Shown here: in pieces, positions 34,785 to 45,229 of the stretch
Layout of the letters: each line of letters begins with the position of its first letter
Position numbering within the stretch: the stretch's first letter is position 1
Source: Chara braunii
Taxonomy: Eukaryota; Streptophyta; Charophyceae; Charales; Characeae
Length of the DNA stretch: 64,000 nt
Reading direction: 5' to 3'
Assembly (NCBI GenBank): GCA_003427395.1
Contig: BFEA01000749.1
Coordinates: 181,579 to 245,578, forward strand
Translations under genes and position numbers: made by a program
Notes under the pieces: generated by a model
Seen by the model: the letters and a program-made list of their open reading frames with translations, nothing else
What the model was told of the DNA's origin: nothing
Database searches by the model: none

Positions 34785-36480
34785 AATAATTGATGTTGAT
34801 TTCCAATATATGATACCACAACCCCTTCCCATCTATACATTACCCCTTCGACCAAACACACCTCCCAATTCTGATAATATAATTGAGTAAAAATTGACTA
34901 ATATTAACATACTATTTCTGATTCCTCAATCACATTTCACTTAGATAAAGCCCAAAAAATAAATTGTATATGTTCAATAACTATCAAACAACATATGCAT
35001 GCAATCCGATACCACACAGACAACAAGCTAATTTAGAGACTTCAACATTAATCTCAAATGACAAAAAAATTACAATGTGCTCTGATTTTTTTTTTCACTG
35101 TAAAAAAATCCTTGTTTGTTGGACATAAAGATTTGAGATTCACATTCCAACTACTTTCACATCTTTATCTACTAGTTATTCCATTGTCTTCTCAATTTTC
35201 TCTTCTTCTCATAGAAAAACCGCACAAAACAAAATAAATTGATTCTTATTCACCTAAACAAAAAGAAACAAACTAGCAGCAGTTACAACGGAAAGCAAGC
35301 TGGTCATCTCACCCTCACTCTATAACACGATAAGGTACACTACTTGATACTAATTAAATTGTTTTTTTCACATTTGTTCATATGGACCTCCACTAGAGTA
35401 AGCGCAAAGACAAAACAGATCATATAGATCCTATCAATTATACCATAGTATAGGACCCGACTATAAACAAACTTTTCTTGTGCATAAAATAATAATCCTG
35501 TCGTATGAATTGCTCTAACTTAATACCCTTTCTCCTTATGCTGTTCTGTTTCCCCATTATTGTTTTAGTTTTGTTGCTTTGAGCCATCACTTGCATTCTC
35601 CCTACTTCCCTCCTCTCCCTCTTTAAGCAGTACAAAGCTGTAAGATAGACCTCGCTCACCCTCGGTCTAAAGTATAATGTGAAAAAATGTGCTCTTCTGT
35701 AAGAAAAATCAGTATCCTAATGACAATTTTTATCGTTTGGTACACCTAAAGGGGGGCGTCAGACCTAGACGAGTTTGTCAGATAATAAGTCGGTTTTAGT
35801 AAGTATTAGTGTGATCTGTTGGAAATCCCTTAGATACTTGACTGTTCGGAAAACTGCGGTGGATTTAAGGAGGTCTTCAGTGATCTTAAAACGAGGCCAA
35901 AATTGCCTATATAGCATGGTCTTCTATGTGGTTTTATACTAATCATCATCATCATCATCATCATCATATGAGAGACGCTAAGCTCGGTTTTCGAAATGAT
36001 CGGTTCAATCACTCAGGGTAGACTGTGAGGACCCCGGCCTCAAGCTTCTTGTTGATAATATCAGCCTTGGGCACTGGGCCCGTGTTTTTCAAAAAAAAAA
36101 AAAAAAAAAAAAAGCTCAACCAGCTGACACTGCCGAAATTAATCAAGGTTTATTTGCCAGGTCCCCGGCCTCCTTCTTTTCAAACATTAAATTGATATGT
36201 CACCTTTTGAAAAAAATAAACCAAAAAAAAAATTATATATATAAAAAATTCCTCTGGTCATGAATTGTTCGCGACTTGGCGAAAATCTCTTGGCAACTGG
36301 CCTCTCGGGAATCCACAACTTCACGCATCTCATGGCAATCACGCCCAAAACTTAGTAAAAAATATGCTTCTCCCCGCAGCCCCCGGGGCTACAATCTCCT
36401 ACCCCCTGGCTGCGCCCCCACGCCTCCTGCGGTCACAGTCCTGAACAAGATAGTGGCTATCTCGGACCGCTCATGGCCAT
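34785..36480. other. Right edge of the island; no recognisable gene
   Basis: AT-richness fades after about 35200. An (ATC)n run lies at 35942-35967. A poly-A run at 36091-36113 is preceded by GGACCCCGGCCTCAAG at about 36032, a phrase that also occurs as GGTCCCCGGCCTC near 36158 and 51220, so a retroposon 3' end is likely here. Frames are short and unrecognised. Confidence 0.5.
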
Positions 36481-36987
36481 GTTGTGTTGGGGTATGACGT
36501 AGGGCTTGGGGGGAACGGCAAAGGTTCCACGACAGCGGTGGAATTGCTCAAACCTGCCAGGAAAGTGGGCCAGGGCGACGTGGGCCAGAGCGCTCCTCGC
36601 CCGAAATGGGTCGTCGAGCTCGCGACGGTTTCGTTGCACTGCTCTCCCCAGCCTGAACCAAAATCCGGGGCACCTGCGCGCCTCCTGGGGCTGGGGAAGG
36701 CTATTGGCCAGCACCAACCAGATCCATGTTGCCGGCGCGGGAATTTTTGGGCCCCAGAACCTGCGCGGAGGCCGCTCGCCGCACATTTTGGCGGATGGCG
36801 AGTAATGTGGTGGGGTGAGCAAGTGTGGTGCCGAGTAGTGCAACCAGCCTGTCATTCGATGCAGAGGTGTTCAGCCGTGGGCACAGCCATTGCCGTCTAC
36901 AAGCAAGCTAGCGAGGAAAAGGGGGGGGGAGAGATAGAGAGAGAGAGAGGTGCTTCTCTTTCTTGCTGCGTTGTGGTGGCGGGCAGT

Positions 36988-37659
36988 ATGTCGAAGCCGA
37001 CCCTGAAAGCGAAATATGACACAGGTTCGAAGTCTGCGGCAGGCGTGCTGCTTCTGGGTGTGGGGGACTTGCGACTGAAGTTGGCGTGCACAGACAGGTC
37101 TTTCGCCTCCAGTGGCAGCGGCGGGCGCGAGCTGACAGGTGTGGCTATAGGTGTGGAAAAGCCGCAAGTCTTCTCCATCGATTACGATGCCGCTACCAAG
37201 GCCACCAAGTTTGTCTTTCGCTCCTCAGCGTCAATCAAGGGCAAGACCGTGAAGCTTGCGTACAGCCATAATCATATTCATCCTCAAGAAACAAGTAAGA
37301 GCCCTACCACAACTCTTGAGAGCACTCTCGTCTTCGATTCTAAGAATAGTGTTTCCGGCAAGTATAACTTCTCAGCAGCGAAGCTTGCCGCCATCAAGTA
37401 CCGGTACATCCATACCAGCGACACCACGTTGGAGCCGTCCTACGATTTCGCCACTGCCTCCTGGTCCTTCCATGCTACCCATAATCCTTCCTCCAGGGAC
37501 ACGCTCACGGCGGCGTACAATGGCTCTACGCATGCTGTGGATTTGGAGTGGGTGCGGAAATCTGACACAGGATCATTCAGAGTAGGTTGTAAGAGACCCG
37601 TGGGAGGTACTTCAAAGCCGCCGGTCGTGCGTTTTGAGAAAACGTGGAATTTGAGCTAG
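36988..37659 (+). CDS. OEP24: Outer envelope pore protein 24-like (chloroplast)
   Basis: The 223-residue product matches the OEP24 family from end to end. OEP24 is a beta-barrel pore of the plastid outer envelope with broad selectivity for sugar phosphates, phosphate, dicarboxylates and nucleotides. Visible family landmarks are an N-terminal KAKYD (residues 6-10), GVAIGVEKPQVFSIDYD (about 52-68), KLAYSHNHIH (about 89-98), KYRYIHTSDTTLEPSYDF (about 133-150), SRDTLTAAYN, LEWVRKSDTGSF and a C-terminal FEKTWNLS. Length is close to the roughly 210 residues of plant members. There is no cleavable transit peptide, as expected for outer-envelope barrels. I chose ATG 36988 because similarity starts there. 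The frame is open upstream to 36484, but that 168-codon extension is low-complexity and unlike the family. The gene is intact and intronless here. GA-rich sequence (36930-36950) forms the likely 5' leader. Confidence 0.93.
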   Translation: MSKPTLKAKYDTGSKSAAGVLLLGVGDLRLKLACTDRSFASSGSGGRELTGVAIGVEKPQVFSIDYDAATKATKFVFRSSASIKGKTVKLAYSHNHIHPQETSKSPTTTLESTLVFDSKNSVSGKYNFSAAKLAAIKYRYIHTSDTTLEPSYDFATASWSFHATHNPSSRDTLTAAYNGSTHAVDLEWVRKSDTGSFRVGCKRPVGGTSKPPVVRFEKTWNLS

Positions 37660-40223
37660 CGACAGATCAAACATGCATGCTACTTACTCAAGAGCTCGCC
37701 GCCGTCGCCGCCGCCGCCGCATCGCAAGAGTCCTCTTTGTTTTCGCCATAGCCGTCGCCATTGCTTCTGCTGCCAGTCTCGGCTGTTCCTAGGGCCAGCA
37801 TTTGTGTTCCATTGAACATTTTTTCAAAGAGTTTTTCAGAAGTATTTATTTTTATTTATTTAGTGTTCCGTGCGCAAAGTTCTGTACTGGTGAAAAAAGA
37901 GAAAAGACGAAACTCCAACGGCTGATGTGTCTTTCTGTTCGCCCTGTGCCTGTACATGCTTCGTCGTTCGTCTTCTTTCTCGCTCTTCTGCTTGCTCGCT
38001 CCTCGCCTTTTCCTTCTTCTCCTCACGTCTCACCAGCAAAACATTGTGTTGCCCACAAATTTGAAAGTCATTCAGTCCCCCCGACTCCCCTCTCCCTGCT
38101 TAATTAAAGGCGGATGGCTGTGGGCTGGTTGACAAGGCCTTCCCTTAGGCAAGGATTTGTGCTGGTAATGTCGGACTCTCGTTCCCATTCGGCCGTTTGG
38201 CGATGGGGTGTGCTTCTCTTTGTGGCTTCCTTCAAAAACAGGAAGCGGGTACAGGGTGTGGAGGACGTGCAAGGCAGCGGCACAGTGATTAGGGGAAGAC
38301 GACGATGACGATGCGTTGCGGGAACAGGAGGGGGGGGAAAGCTATCAATAGGGAAGAAAAAGCCCAGGTAATGGAGAGGGAGGAAGCTATCAATAGCGGA
38401 GAAAAAGCCCAGGCAAAGCCAAGGGAAGGAGGAAGGGGGAACGAGATCGGGAAGCGAAAAGGGAAGGTTAGGTAGGTGGGCATTGTGGCTTGAGCCATCG
38501 GGTGTTTATCTGTTTGCACGTGTTCTATGGTGCTTCGCTGAGTCACTTCAGAAAAGTTTAGGAGCCTGGTAAGCGAGGAAAGAGGACATACACAGGCGAC
38601 ACGTGGGGAAGGAAAGGATTGAGACGAAGTTGTCAAGAAACACTTTCTTTCGCACGTTTGGCCCTAATCCCTGGGCCTCAACTTCTTCTTCTTTGGTCTT
38701 GAGCCCTCCCTCGCCGTCCTTTTCTTCTTCTTGTTCTTCTTTCAGGAGTCGTCGAATATGCCCCCGCTTGTTGTGCTGACAGCCCTACCCCCCGTCTTTT
38801 ATCGCTTCTTCTCCTTCGTTCTCTTTTTAGTTTTTAGAAAAAGACAGGTCCTTATGACCCTGGCTCCATATCCATTATTAGGAGTAACACCTCTTCTTCG
38901 TTATCTTCATGTTTTTGTTTTTGTTTTTTCTTCTTTTTGTTTCTTCCTCTTGATTTTAGAAAAAGACAGGTCCTTATGACCCTGGCTCCATGCGCTGCAA
39001 CTTCTCGTTCTCCTACGACTACTTTCTTCTTCTTTCTTCTTCTCCGTGGTTGTCCACGTCGTCTTCGTCTCATTCTTAGCGACGCCACGTGGTGGGCTGA
39101 GAACCCTTGCCGCAACTCCCCGCTGCTTTCTTCTCTGTTTCGTCTTCTGGTCGCCTTCGTCTGATTGCCAAATGCACCGAGGCGTGACATGTTGACAATC
39201 CCTGCCCTCGTCTTCCGTACTCCCCCGTCCTCCTTCAACCTCCTTCCTCCTCCACCTACTCGGCCTTTCTTCTTTCTCCTTGTTCTTGTTCTTCTTCTTC
39301 CTCCTTTTCTTTTTCTTCTTATTCGTCTTCTGCCTTGTGTAGTCATCAAATGCGTCTCCAGCTGGTCGCTGTCTCGTATCCCTCTGCCATATTGCTGCCT
39401 CACATCAATATGGTCCATGATGGTCCTATCCCTACGTTTCTCTCCGATCCCAGCTAAGTCACTTCTGGCTGTCACATGGTCTGGTCTTATAGATTTTGCT
39501 GTTCTTCTCTTTTTCTTCCTTTCTTTTTGTTCGTATTCTTGTTCGATCCCGGCATCTGAACACGTAGATCATCATTATCATCATAGGGATGAACACCTCC
39601 CCACCTTCCTCTCTTTCCTCCATCCACGCCCCCGCTCTTTTCCGGAGGAAGCACGGGAAATGCGGTTTTCTGGGGTTTTCTTAGCCTCCCTCTGTCCGAA
39701 TCCAGTGGCGGATCTCAGGAGTTGGGTCCCAGCTTCCCGATCTGAGTGGGTCGATAAACCGACCAGGTTCATCGCGCGGGGGCGGTCTTAGTTGTCAGCC
39801 GTCGGGGCGATGCCACCCTGCTTCGGGAAAATATGGAGGTGAACGCTGGTAGACATTTGGACTCCTCTGTTTATGTCCTATGGTACTCTAGGTACTCGAG
39901 ATCATATACGTGTGATTGTACTTCTTCTATCCGGCAATTCACCCCAGCTCCCTGAAGCTCCTCACCGTCCGGAGGACTGAAGCTGAATTAGGGTAACGTA
40001 AGAGGGCACGCTGTGTCGCTCGAAATGTGAGTTACCCCCCATCAAATGCACATGAACAAATCCATCAATGTCGTTGATGGGCTGCGATTTTACTGCAGCG
40101 ATAGTAATTGGACGAAAGGGACACTCAGGATCAGTAAGTCTGCGGAGAGGAACGTGTATGTGAATTGATTCCGAGGTAACCTCCCTTGGATCTGAACGAC
40201 AGTACACATGCTCAGAAAGCTCT
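37660..40223. other. OEP24 3' flank and pyrimidine-rich spacer
   Basis: A (CCG)n run lies at about 37697-37720 in the likely 3' untranslated region. Two short tandem duplications follow: GCTATCAATAG...GAAAAAGCCCAGG near 38341 and 38387, and GAAAAAGACAGGTCCTTATG at 38838 and 38958. Much of 38650-39560 is TTC-rich. Long overlapping frames there are low complexity and unlikely to be genes. Confidence 0.5.
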
Positions 40224-40329
<106 letters not shown>

Positions 40330-40849
40330 CTTTGGATGGGTGCGAGCCATTTATAGTATGCTGGTAGTTCTGTAGTGCGGACAGCTCAATTTCCATCACG
40401 GGGTGAACCTAGAAGCGGATCGTGGAGCTGAGCGGAGTCAGTAATGGATGATAATGGGCTATTGTTTGCGTCGAAGAAGTGCAATAATCGCTGGGGTAGA
40501 TGTACGAAGAAGCGTTCCGCTCAGCCTTTTACCAAACCTAGACCTACGTCTGACAATAGAGCGCACTCAAGGAGACAGTTCTTCACCAAGATCGGGTCAA
40601 AACATCTTTTATAGCTTACATTTCCTCAGATGTGGAAGTGTTGAGGCTCTTAATCGTTTTCTTTTTTCGTTCAAAACTGGGTAGCTGATAACCCTATTGT
40701 ATCAATGTATTCTATCAGGATTCAAAATCATGACGTTTGTTAACAGGTAACTGTGTGCACCGTCAGCCACATTGCGTGGATAGCCAGGCTATTACGGTAT
40801 TAAGGCTTTTTACCGACTCCTGAACTTTCCTTCGCTTATCAGCCAGATT

Positions 40850-40915
40850 CAGGGCGTACCCACACTGGGACTTTTTCGACCAATCTGTGGACGCAATTGT
40901 GGTCTGGTACATCTA
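40850..40915 (+). mobile_element. MITE family 1, left part only
   Basis: CAGGGCGTACCCACACTGGG followed by ACTTTTTCGACC matches the terminal repeat of family 1 (see 41617-41730). Interior text GCAATTGTGGTCTGGTACATC matches copy c. No right end is visible. Confidence 0.6.
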
Positions 40916-41221
40916 CGGCGTACCGTAGTCGTGGTCACATACATTCAGAAATGTGGCATACATTCAGAAATGTGGCACTGTGAGGATGCTCTCAGTTGAA
41001 AAGGTATGGTTGGAGTTGTGTGCCCTTCTGTGCCTACTTAGCGTCCCCTATTATCTGTTTTTTTTTCTCTTTCTTTCTTACAACCTTGGAGCTTTTATTT
41101 CAAACGGACCCAGTGCCCCTTCCCCTTTTCTGTGTTCTATCCGATGCTTTTCTTGGAACTCGCCAGTCCCAGGTAAATCCAGAGCTGAAAGTTCTTCCCG
41201 ATCGGTAATTACCTCTAATGA

Positions 41222-41300
41222 TTCGATCCGGATTCGAACTGAGGTCTGTATTTGAAAAGTTGGTGGGTGTATGCACCGAGTTAGACCAGGCGCTCTTCCC
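41222..41300 (-). mobile_element. tRNA-related SINE head
   Basis: On the minus strand, an A-box-like TGGTCTAACTCGG is followed about 50 bp later by a B box AGTTCGAATCC. Between them the text CATACACCCACCAAC and TACAGACC matches the SINE heads at 51250-51312 and 53556-53628. No poly-A is evident, so the 3' part is missing or diverged. Confidence 0.65.
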
Positions 41301-41616
41301 GATTCTTTTTATTTTTATTATTATGATTTTTTCTGATGCTTTTGCGGGACCCGTGTCTGGCAAAAGACCCGCGATGGCGGATCTTCATATGACCCCCTAC
41401 CCCATCCCTAAAGAAGTGCGCCTTTTACAGATGGAGTATGTGGTCGGCTCGTCCAGGCGTGCGTGGAACGTTCCACGTGCTAAAAATAGCCAACAATGGC
41501 GACCACCCCTTCAAAATGACTCTATAGTCGTTTAGAATCATGTGGCCCTTTACTTCCCAGCGTTGGTAGGTCTTCCCTTCGGCAATCAGAGGGGGTAGGG
41601 GCGAGGATGAAGTGAC

Positions 41617-41730
41617 TCAGGGCATACTCGCACTAGTACTTTTCTACATGTATCTGACTGCAATTACAGCCAGACCCGGACGAATCTGACCGCTATAACG
41701 TTCAAACGTCCTAGTGTGAGTACGCCCTCA
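41617..41730. mobile_element. MITE family 1, complete 114-bp copy b
   Basis: Terminal inverted repeats TCAGGGCATACTCGCACTAG and (right end, complemented) TGAGGGCGTACTCACACTAG bracket about 70 bp of non-coding sequence with TCTGACTGCAATTACAGCCA. Related copies lie at 40850, 43190-43316 and 55922-56052. No target duplication is obvious. Confidence 0.85.
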
Positions 41731-41872
41731 CCCTCTCTACACCCCCCACTTGTTTGGATAGCGTCCGTTTTTTTTTTGTTTTTTTTTTTGGAAAATCCAA
41801 CTTCTTTATCACTCAAAACAAAGGGGAAGGCCGTGCCGAGGCTTGTTTGTTGAAGTATTCCCAGGACCAAGC
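41731..41872. other. Spacer with T-rich runs
   Basis: A short spacer between two MITE-like elements carries poly-T runs at about 41767-41789. Nothing else is visible. Confidence 0.5.
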
Positions 41873-42018
41873 CCCTCTAGCAGCGTTGATTTTTCTCAAC
41901 GCCCGAATCTGGACGTCTTTGTGGAGATGTGCGGTTGAGGAAACTCATAGCGATTTTCTGCACATTTCCACAACCACGTCCAGACTCGGGCGTTGAGACA
42001 CTCAACGCTGCTAGTGGG
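41873..42018. mobile_element. MITE family 2, 146-bp foldback
   Basis: Nearly the whole element is one inverted repeat. The left arm CTAGCAGCGTTGA, CTCAACGCCCGA, TCTGGACGT, TTGTGGAGATGTGC is mirrored on the right by GCACATTTCCACAA, ACGTCCAGA, TCGGGCGTTGAG and TCAACGCTGCTAG. Only a short centre is unpaired. I see no coding capacity and no second clear copy in the window. Confidence 0.85.
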
Positions 42019-42260
42019 ACACCTGGTGTACGTGGGTTCTGTCTGGGGTTGGGCGAATTCTATTTTTGTATTACACAAAAAAATGAAGTTATATTTTCGT
42101 CAGAATTCGCGGTGTCATAGAGGTACAGGGTCGGAGAAGGTTTGGAAAGAGGTCTGGGGGTGGGTGGGCATCAGAATCTGCCCTCATTTAGGAGGAGGAG
42201 AGCGACAGTGAGGGCCCGTGATTTCTGAAAGTGAAGAAAGGTAAACGAGTGAAGCAGAAT

Positions 42261-42367
42261 GGGCCTCACTCCACGTGCACAAGAGACCAAGTATGGTGGT
42301 GTACCTTTTCATGTTCTCGCGGAAGATTTATTCTCATTTTGCACATTAAGTGCTCGGAGCGAGGCCC
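42261..42367. mobile_element. MITE family 3, copy 1
   Basis: The left end GGGCCTCACTCCACGTGCAC and right end (complemented) GGGCCTCGCTCCGAGCAC form the terminal repeats. Interior GGAAGATT...CTCA(T/G)TTTGCACATT is shared with copy 2 at 43042-43190. Confidence 0.75.
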
Positions 42368-42524
42368 TATGAGTGGAGAAAACGAAAGAGGGTTGTTCGT
42401 AGGGAATTTGCCCCAAATATATTCCGGTGAAGACGGTAGTGGGGTTTCCACCCGTTCTCTTGGAAGAGATCCAGGAGCGAGGTCGACTGGGTAATAAGAT
42501 CCTCTCCCTCCTTGTATCTTTCTT

Positions 42525-42600
42525 CGTTTTCTTCTTCTTCTTTCTTCTTCTTTCTTCTTTGGCTTCTTCTTCTTCTTCCTCCTCCTCTTGCGACTCCTCC
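42525..42600. repeat. (CTT)n-rich pyrimidine tract
   Basis: An imperfect CTT/TTC microsatellite. Long minus-strand Glu/Lys/Arg-rich frames over it are artefacts. Confidence 0.85.
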
Positions 42601-42876
42601 TGCGCCGCCGCCACCGCCTCCATTTTGCCTCCCCTTCTTACGCTCTTTTTTCGTGGTCCTCTTTACCACCTTTCAGTTCTGCTTTTTGGTGCAGACATTG
42701 CTTCCCCCTCTGGTTTCCTCAGAATTTTATTCGTTAATCAGGTTTGGCTTTCAGGTTCGGACACACTTCACATATAACGGGTTGGCCTAGTGGTGGACAA
42801 GGGGAGATCAGCAAACGGCAAGAATACAAGGAGTAGGCGGCTCCCCACACACATGGAGTTGATAAGGGGGGCATTC

Positions 42877-42877
<1 letters not shown>

Positions 42878-42910
<33 letters not shown>
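42878..42910. repeat. Poly-C tract, 33 bp
   Basis: An uninterrupted run of 33 C. The complementary G-run could form G-quadruplex structures. Run length from short reads is unreliable. Confidence 0.9.
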
Positions 42911-42912
<2 letters not shown>

Positions 42913-43041
42913 ACCGCCGCGCCTCTGAAGGGGCGGAGGGGTATGACACCTCTGTGTGGCCGTGCATTGTCAGACATTTGGACTTTGAGATAACAAAACA
43001 AACCACCAATTGGGCCTTGCTTTGAAAGAAATAAAAAAATT

Positions 43042-43190
43042 GGGCCTCGCTTGCTCCATTGTTTGCGACATGCACAAACGACGAAAATCATGGCGGTGTA
43101 TCTTTCCGATGTTCCGATCTTTTTTTCTCCCATGTTCAAGCGGAAGATTCACTCTCAGTTTGCACATTTGGAGAGTAGTGGAGCGAGGCT
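43042..43190. mobile_element. MITE family 3, copy 2
   Basis: The left end GGGCCTCGCTTGCTCCATTG and right end (complemented) AGCCTCGCTCCACTAC bracket interior text shared with copy 1. A partial copy of its left end (GGGCCTTGCTTTG) lies just upstream at about 43013. The right end abuts MITE family 1 copy c. Confidence 0.7.
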
Positions 43191-43316
43191 CAGGGCACGT
43201 TCACACTAGGACTTTTTTTACGCATTTTTGGAGGGAATTGCAGCCAGATACATCAAGGTATGGCCGTGAATGCGGTCAGATACATTTGAGATACTGCTAG
43301 TGTGAGTACGCCCTCA
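43190..43316. mobile_element. MITE family 1, copy c
   Basis: The left end TCAGGGCACGTTCACACTAG and right end (complemented) TGAGGGCGTACTCACACTAG are 127 bp apart. The interior carries two direct repeats of GC(A/G)G(C/T)CAGATACAT. It lies flush against MITE family 3 copy 2. Confidence 0.85.
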
Positions 43317-44757
43317 TTGTTGTTGTAGATCTTGGCAAAAGAAGGCAAATACGAACAAGAAGGTAAAAAAAGAAAAGGAAAGCGATGTAGCACACGAGAA
43401 ACGTAGAAAATATAGGCAACAACCATAGAAAAAAGAATTGTGGGTTGCGAAAGGGAAGGTGGGTGGAGGAGCACCACGGTCTTGAAAAACAGGACAATAG
43501 CATTGTAGATGTTTTGGGGATAACAATTTGCAGAGGGGCCAGAAGTGGCATGGTTGTGGGAGGAAGATGCTGGGGAGTTTGAAGGACTTGTGACCGAACT
43601 GATGGTGTTTGCTGGTTTAGAGTACATGACCATTGTGGCAAGGGGCAAGGTCTAGGTGTTACTTGCCACCAGCGATGATAGGGTCACTGATGACCTGCTA
43701 CTGAAGGGCACTCGTTGAACTGGAGGCATCACGTGGAATGTATGGACTGTCTGCTCTCATACCCTGATATGGTGTGAGCTTGGAAACTCTTCTTCTTTTT
43801 CTTCTTCTTCTTCTTCTTCTTCTTCTTCTTCTTCTTCCTTCCCTCCCTCCTCCTCCTCCTGCTGCTCCTGCTCGTCCACCTCCCCTTCTTCTTGGCCAAG
43901 CATCAGATTTTCACGGACTGTCCAAACACATTTTTGGAGTAATAAACAGACCTCTGTGTCAACACACTGCAAACATTATGTTTACCAAACCTTCCTAAAA
44001 CCAGCATCCTCGAGCAATTCAAACTTGTCAATTGAACAGAAAAAAAACTGCAAAGTAGGGAAAAAGCATCTACCTACAACAGCCTTTCTGTTTTGTTTTC
44101 ATATGTTTGGGTTCGCGCCTATGTTACCACCATGTTACCAGTCTGGCCAGAGACCACTTGCCCCCTTTTGCCAAAAACGAATTCATCAAATTTATTTTTT
44201 ATTCGTGATTTGGCAAAACAAATGGTCCATGATACCTGGTTTGCGAGGCCCTATGCTTGCAGGGGTACCCTCTAAATAGAATCCAAAATAATCCGAAAAA
44301 AAAATTATGTTGTGCAGGAAAATGAACTGCGCAGTGGCCCGGTTGGTAACACACTCCCTGCGGCATTCCCTTTATTTTTATTTTTATTTATTTTTTGTTC
44401 GTGTAGCATTTCCACTATGATCAATTAATGAGACTTGGCTGGAAAGGTCTTCTTACCTTTAGCATCTGACAGAACAGCAAGCCAGGATAGGTAGGACCCT
44501 CCACAATACATTCTCAGCAAGTTCATTACAAGAGCAGTGAGAGATTACTGTTGAAGCTGATGAGATTCGTGGTGCATGAGTGCTCCTGGGAATGGAATTC
44601 TATCTGACACACTGGAAGAGTTCCTCTCCTTACAGCTACAGTGCTGACTCAGGCCATCTGTAGTTGTGTAGAAATTCTGTTATGGACGAAGATGAAGGAG
44701 ACGGTGCTGAAAAGCCTTGTATTTGAACTTGAAAGTTGAAACAATTATGGTGAAATT
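43317..44757. other. No recognisable gene; (CTT)n tract
   Basis: A (CTT)n microsatellite occupies about 43790-43843. Three overlapping minus-strand frames around 43253-43648 have no family motif. A tRNA-like A box (GTGGCCCGGTTGGTAACAC, about 44335) suggests a truncated SINE. Confidence 0.45.
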
Positions 44758-44881
44758 GGGCCTCCCTCCACTGCACAACGTCCTGAATGCATCTGGACCT
44801 GGAAACTGTCCACGTGCATTCCAAATGTTTGATTGTGGGGAATGCGTCTCTGTTGAATTTTGAGTGGTAGAGCGAGGCCTA
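44758..44881. mobile_element. MITE family 3, copy 3
   Basis: The left end GGGCCTCCCTCCACTGCAC and right end (complemented) TAGGCCTCGCTCTACCACT are inverted repeats. The interior has diverged from copies 1 and 2. Confidence 0.65.
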
Positions 44882-45229
44882 TAGTATGAAAGGATTTCAT
44901 GCTGCGTAAGGGAAGGAGTAACTTCGATGGCCACGAAGTGAGCTTATTACGTGTTGTGGAATCCCGGGTGAACACTAGAACCTGCATTAGATGAGGATAT
45001 TTTCTCCCTCCTGTTCTCTTTTTGGATGTAGGTGATATTTCCTAATTTTCTTCAGGTCGGCTGTGTATTAGACTTTTCTGAGTTTTCAAAAAAAACTTAA
45101 AATTCTTGAAATTCTTAAAAAGTTGGACGCTGGTTGTAGTGGGGAGGTGGTGTATTGTTTGGTGTGAAGGTCTGGCAGGAAGGTTGGTATTCCGTCCTGC
45201 GGTGAGGAAGGCTTGTTAGCAGGATGGAT

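Larger units (their letters stand above)
19860..35200 (+). mobile_element. AT-rich island with a decayed Helitron
   Basis: About 15 kb is markedly richer in A+T than either flank. In + strand order it contains protein X copy 1, Helitron N-terminal repeats, a Rep region with Helitron-specific text and a Y2 motif, a PIF1-like helicase, an Ulp1-like protease segment, protein X copy 2, and three diverged copies of a small domain. Frames are broken throughout, so the element is dead in this copy. I could not find Helitron ends (5' TC, 3' hairpin and CTRR), so limits are set by composition only. A host-type repeat (R2) and a TIR element lie inside the island, arguing that it belongs to this genome. 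One assembly adapter inside it (22744-22781) is a caution about contiguity. Confidence 0.8.

Noticed and set aside
19860-35200. Organelle or bacterial contamination as the source of the AT-rich island
   Set aside because: It holds Helitron Rep/helicase text, intron-like splice sites and a host-type repeat, and no organellar or bacterial genes. A eukaryotic contaminant cannot be fully excluded from sequence alone.
38852-39791. Overlapping frames of more than 200 codons on both strands
   Set aside because: The DNA is TTC/GAA-rich, so stops are rare on both strands; no family motif and no clear start.
42309-42669. Minus-strand Glu/Lys/Arg-rich frames resembling nuclear low-complexity proteins
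   Set aside because: They lie over an imperfect (CTT)n tract and overlap a MITE; both strands are open for the same reason.
42779-42860. tRNA gene suggested by TGGCCTAGTGGTGGACAAGG
   Set aside because: Good A-box match, but no B box or cloverleaf downstream; a chance match or a decayed SINE is likelier.
41617-43316. hAT origin for MITE family 1 from its CAGGG start
   Set aside because: The right end reads TGAGGG when complemented, so the hAT-like CAGGG is not mirrored, and I see no 8-bp target duplication.
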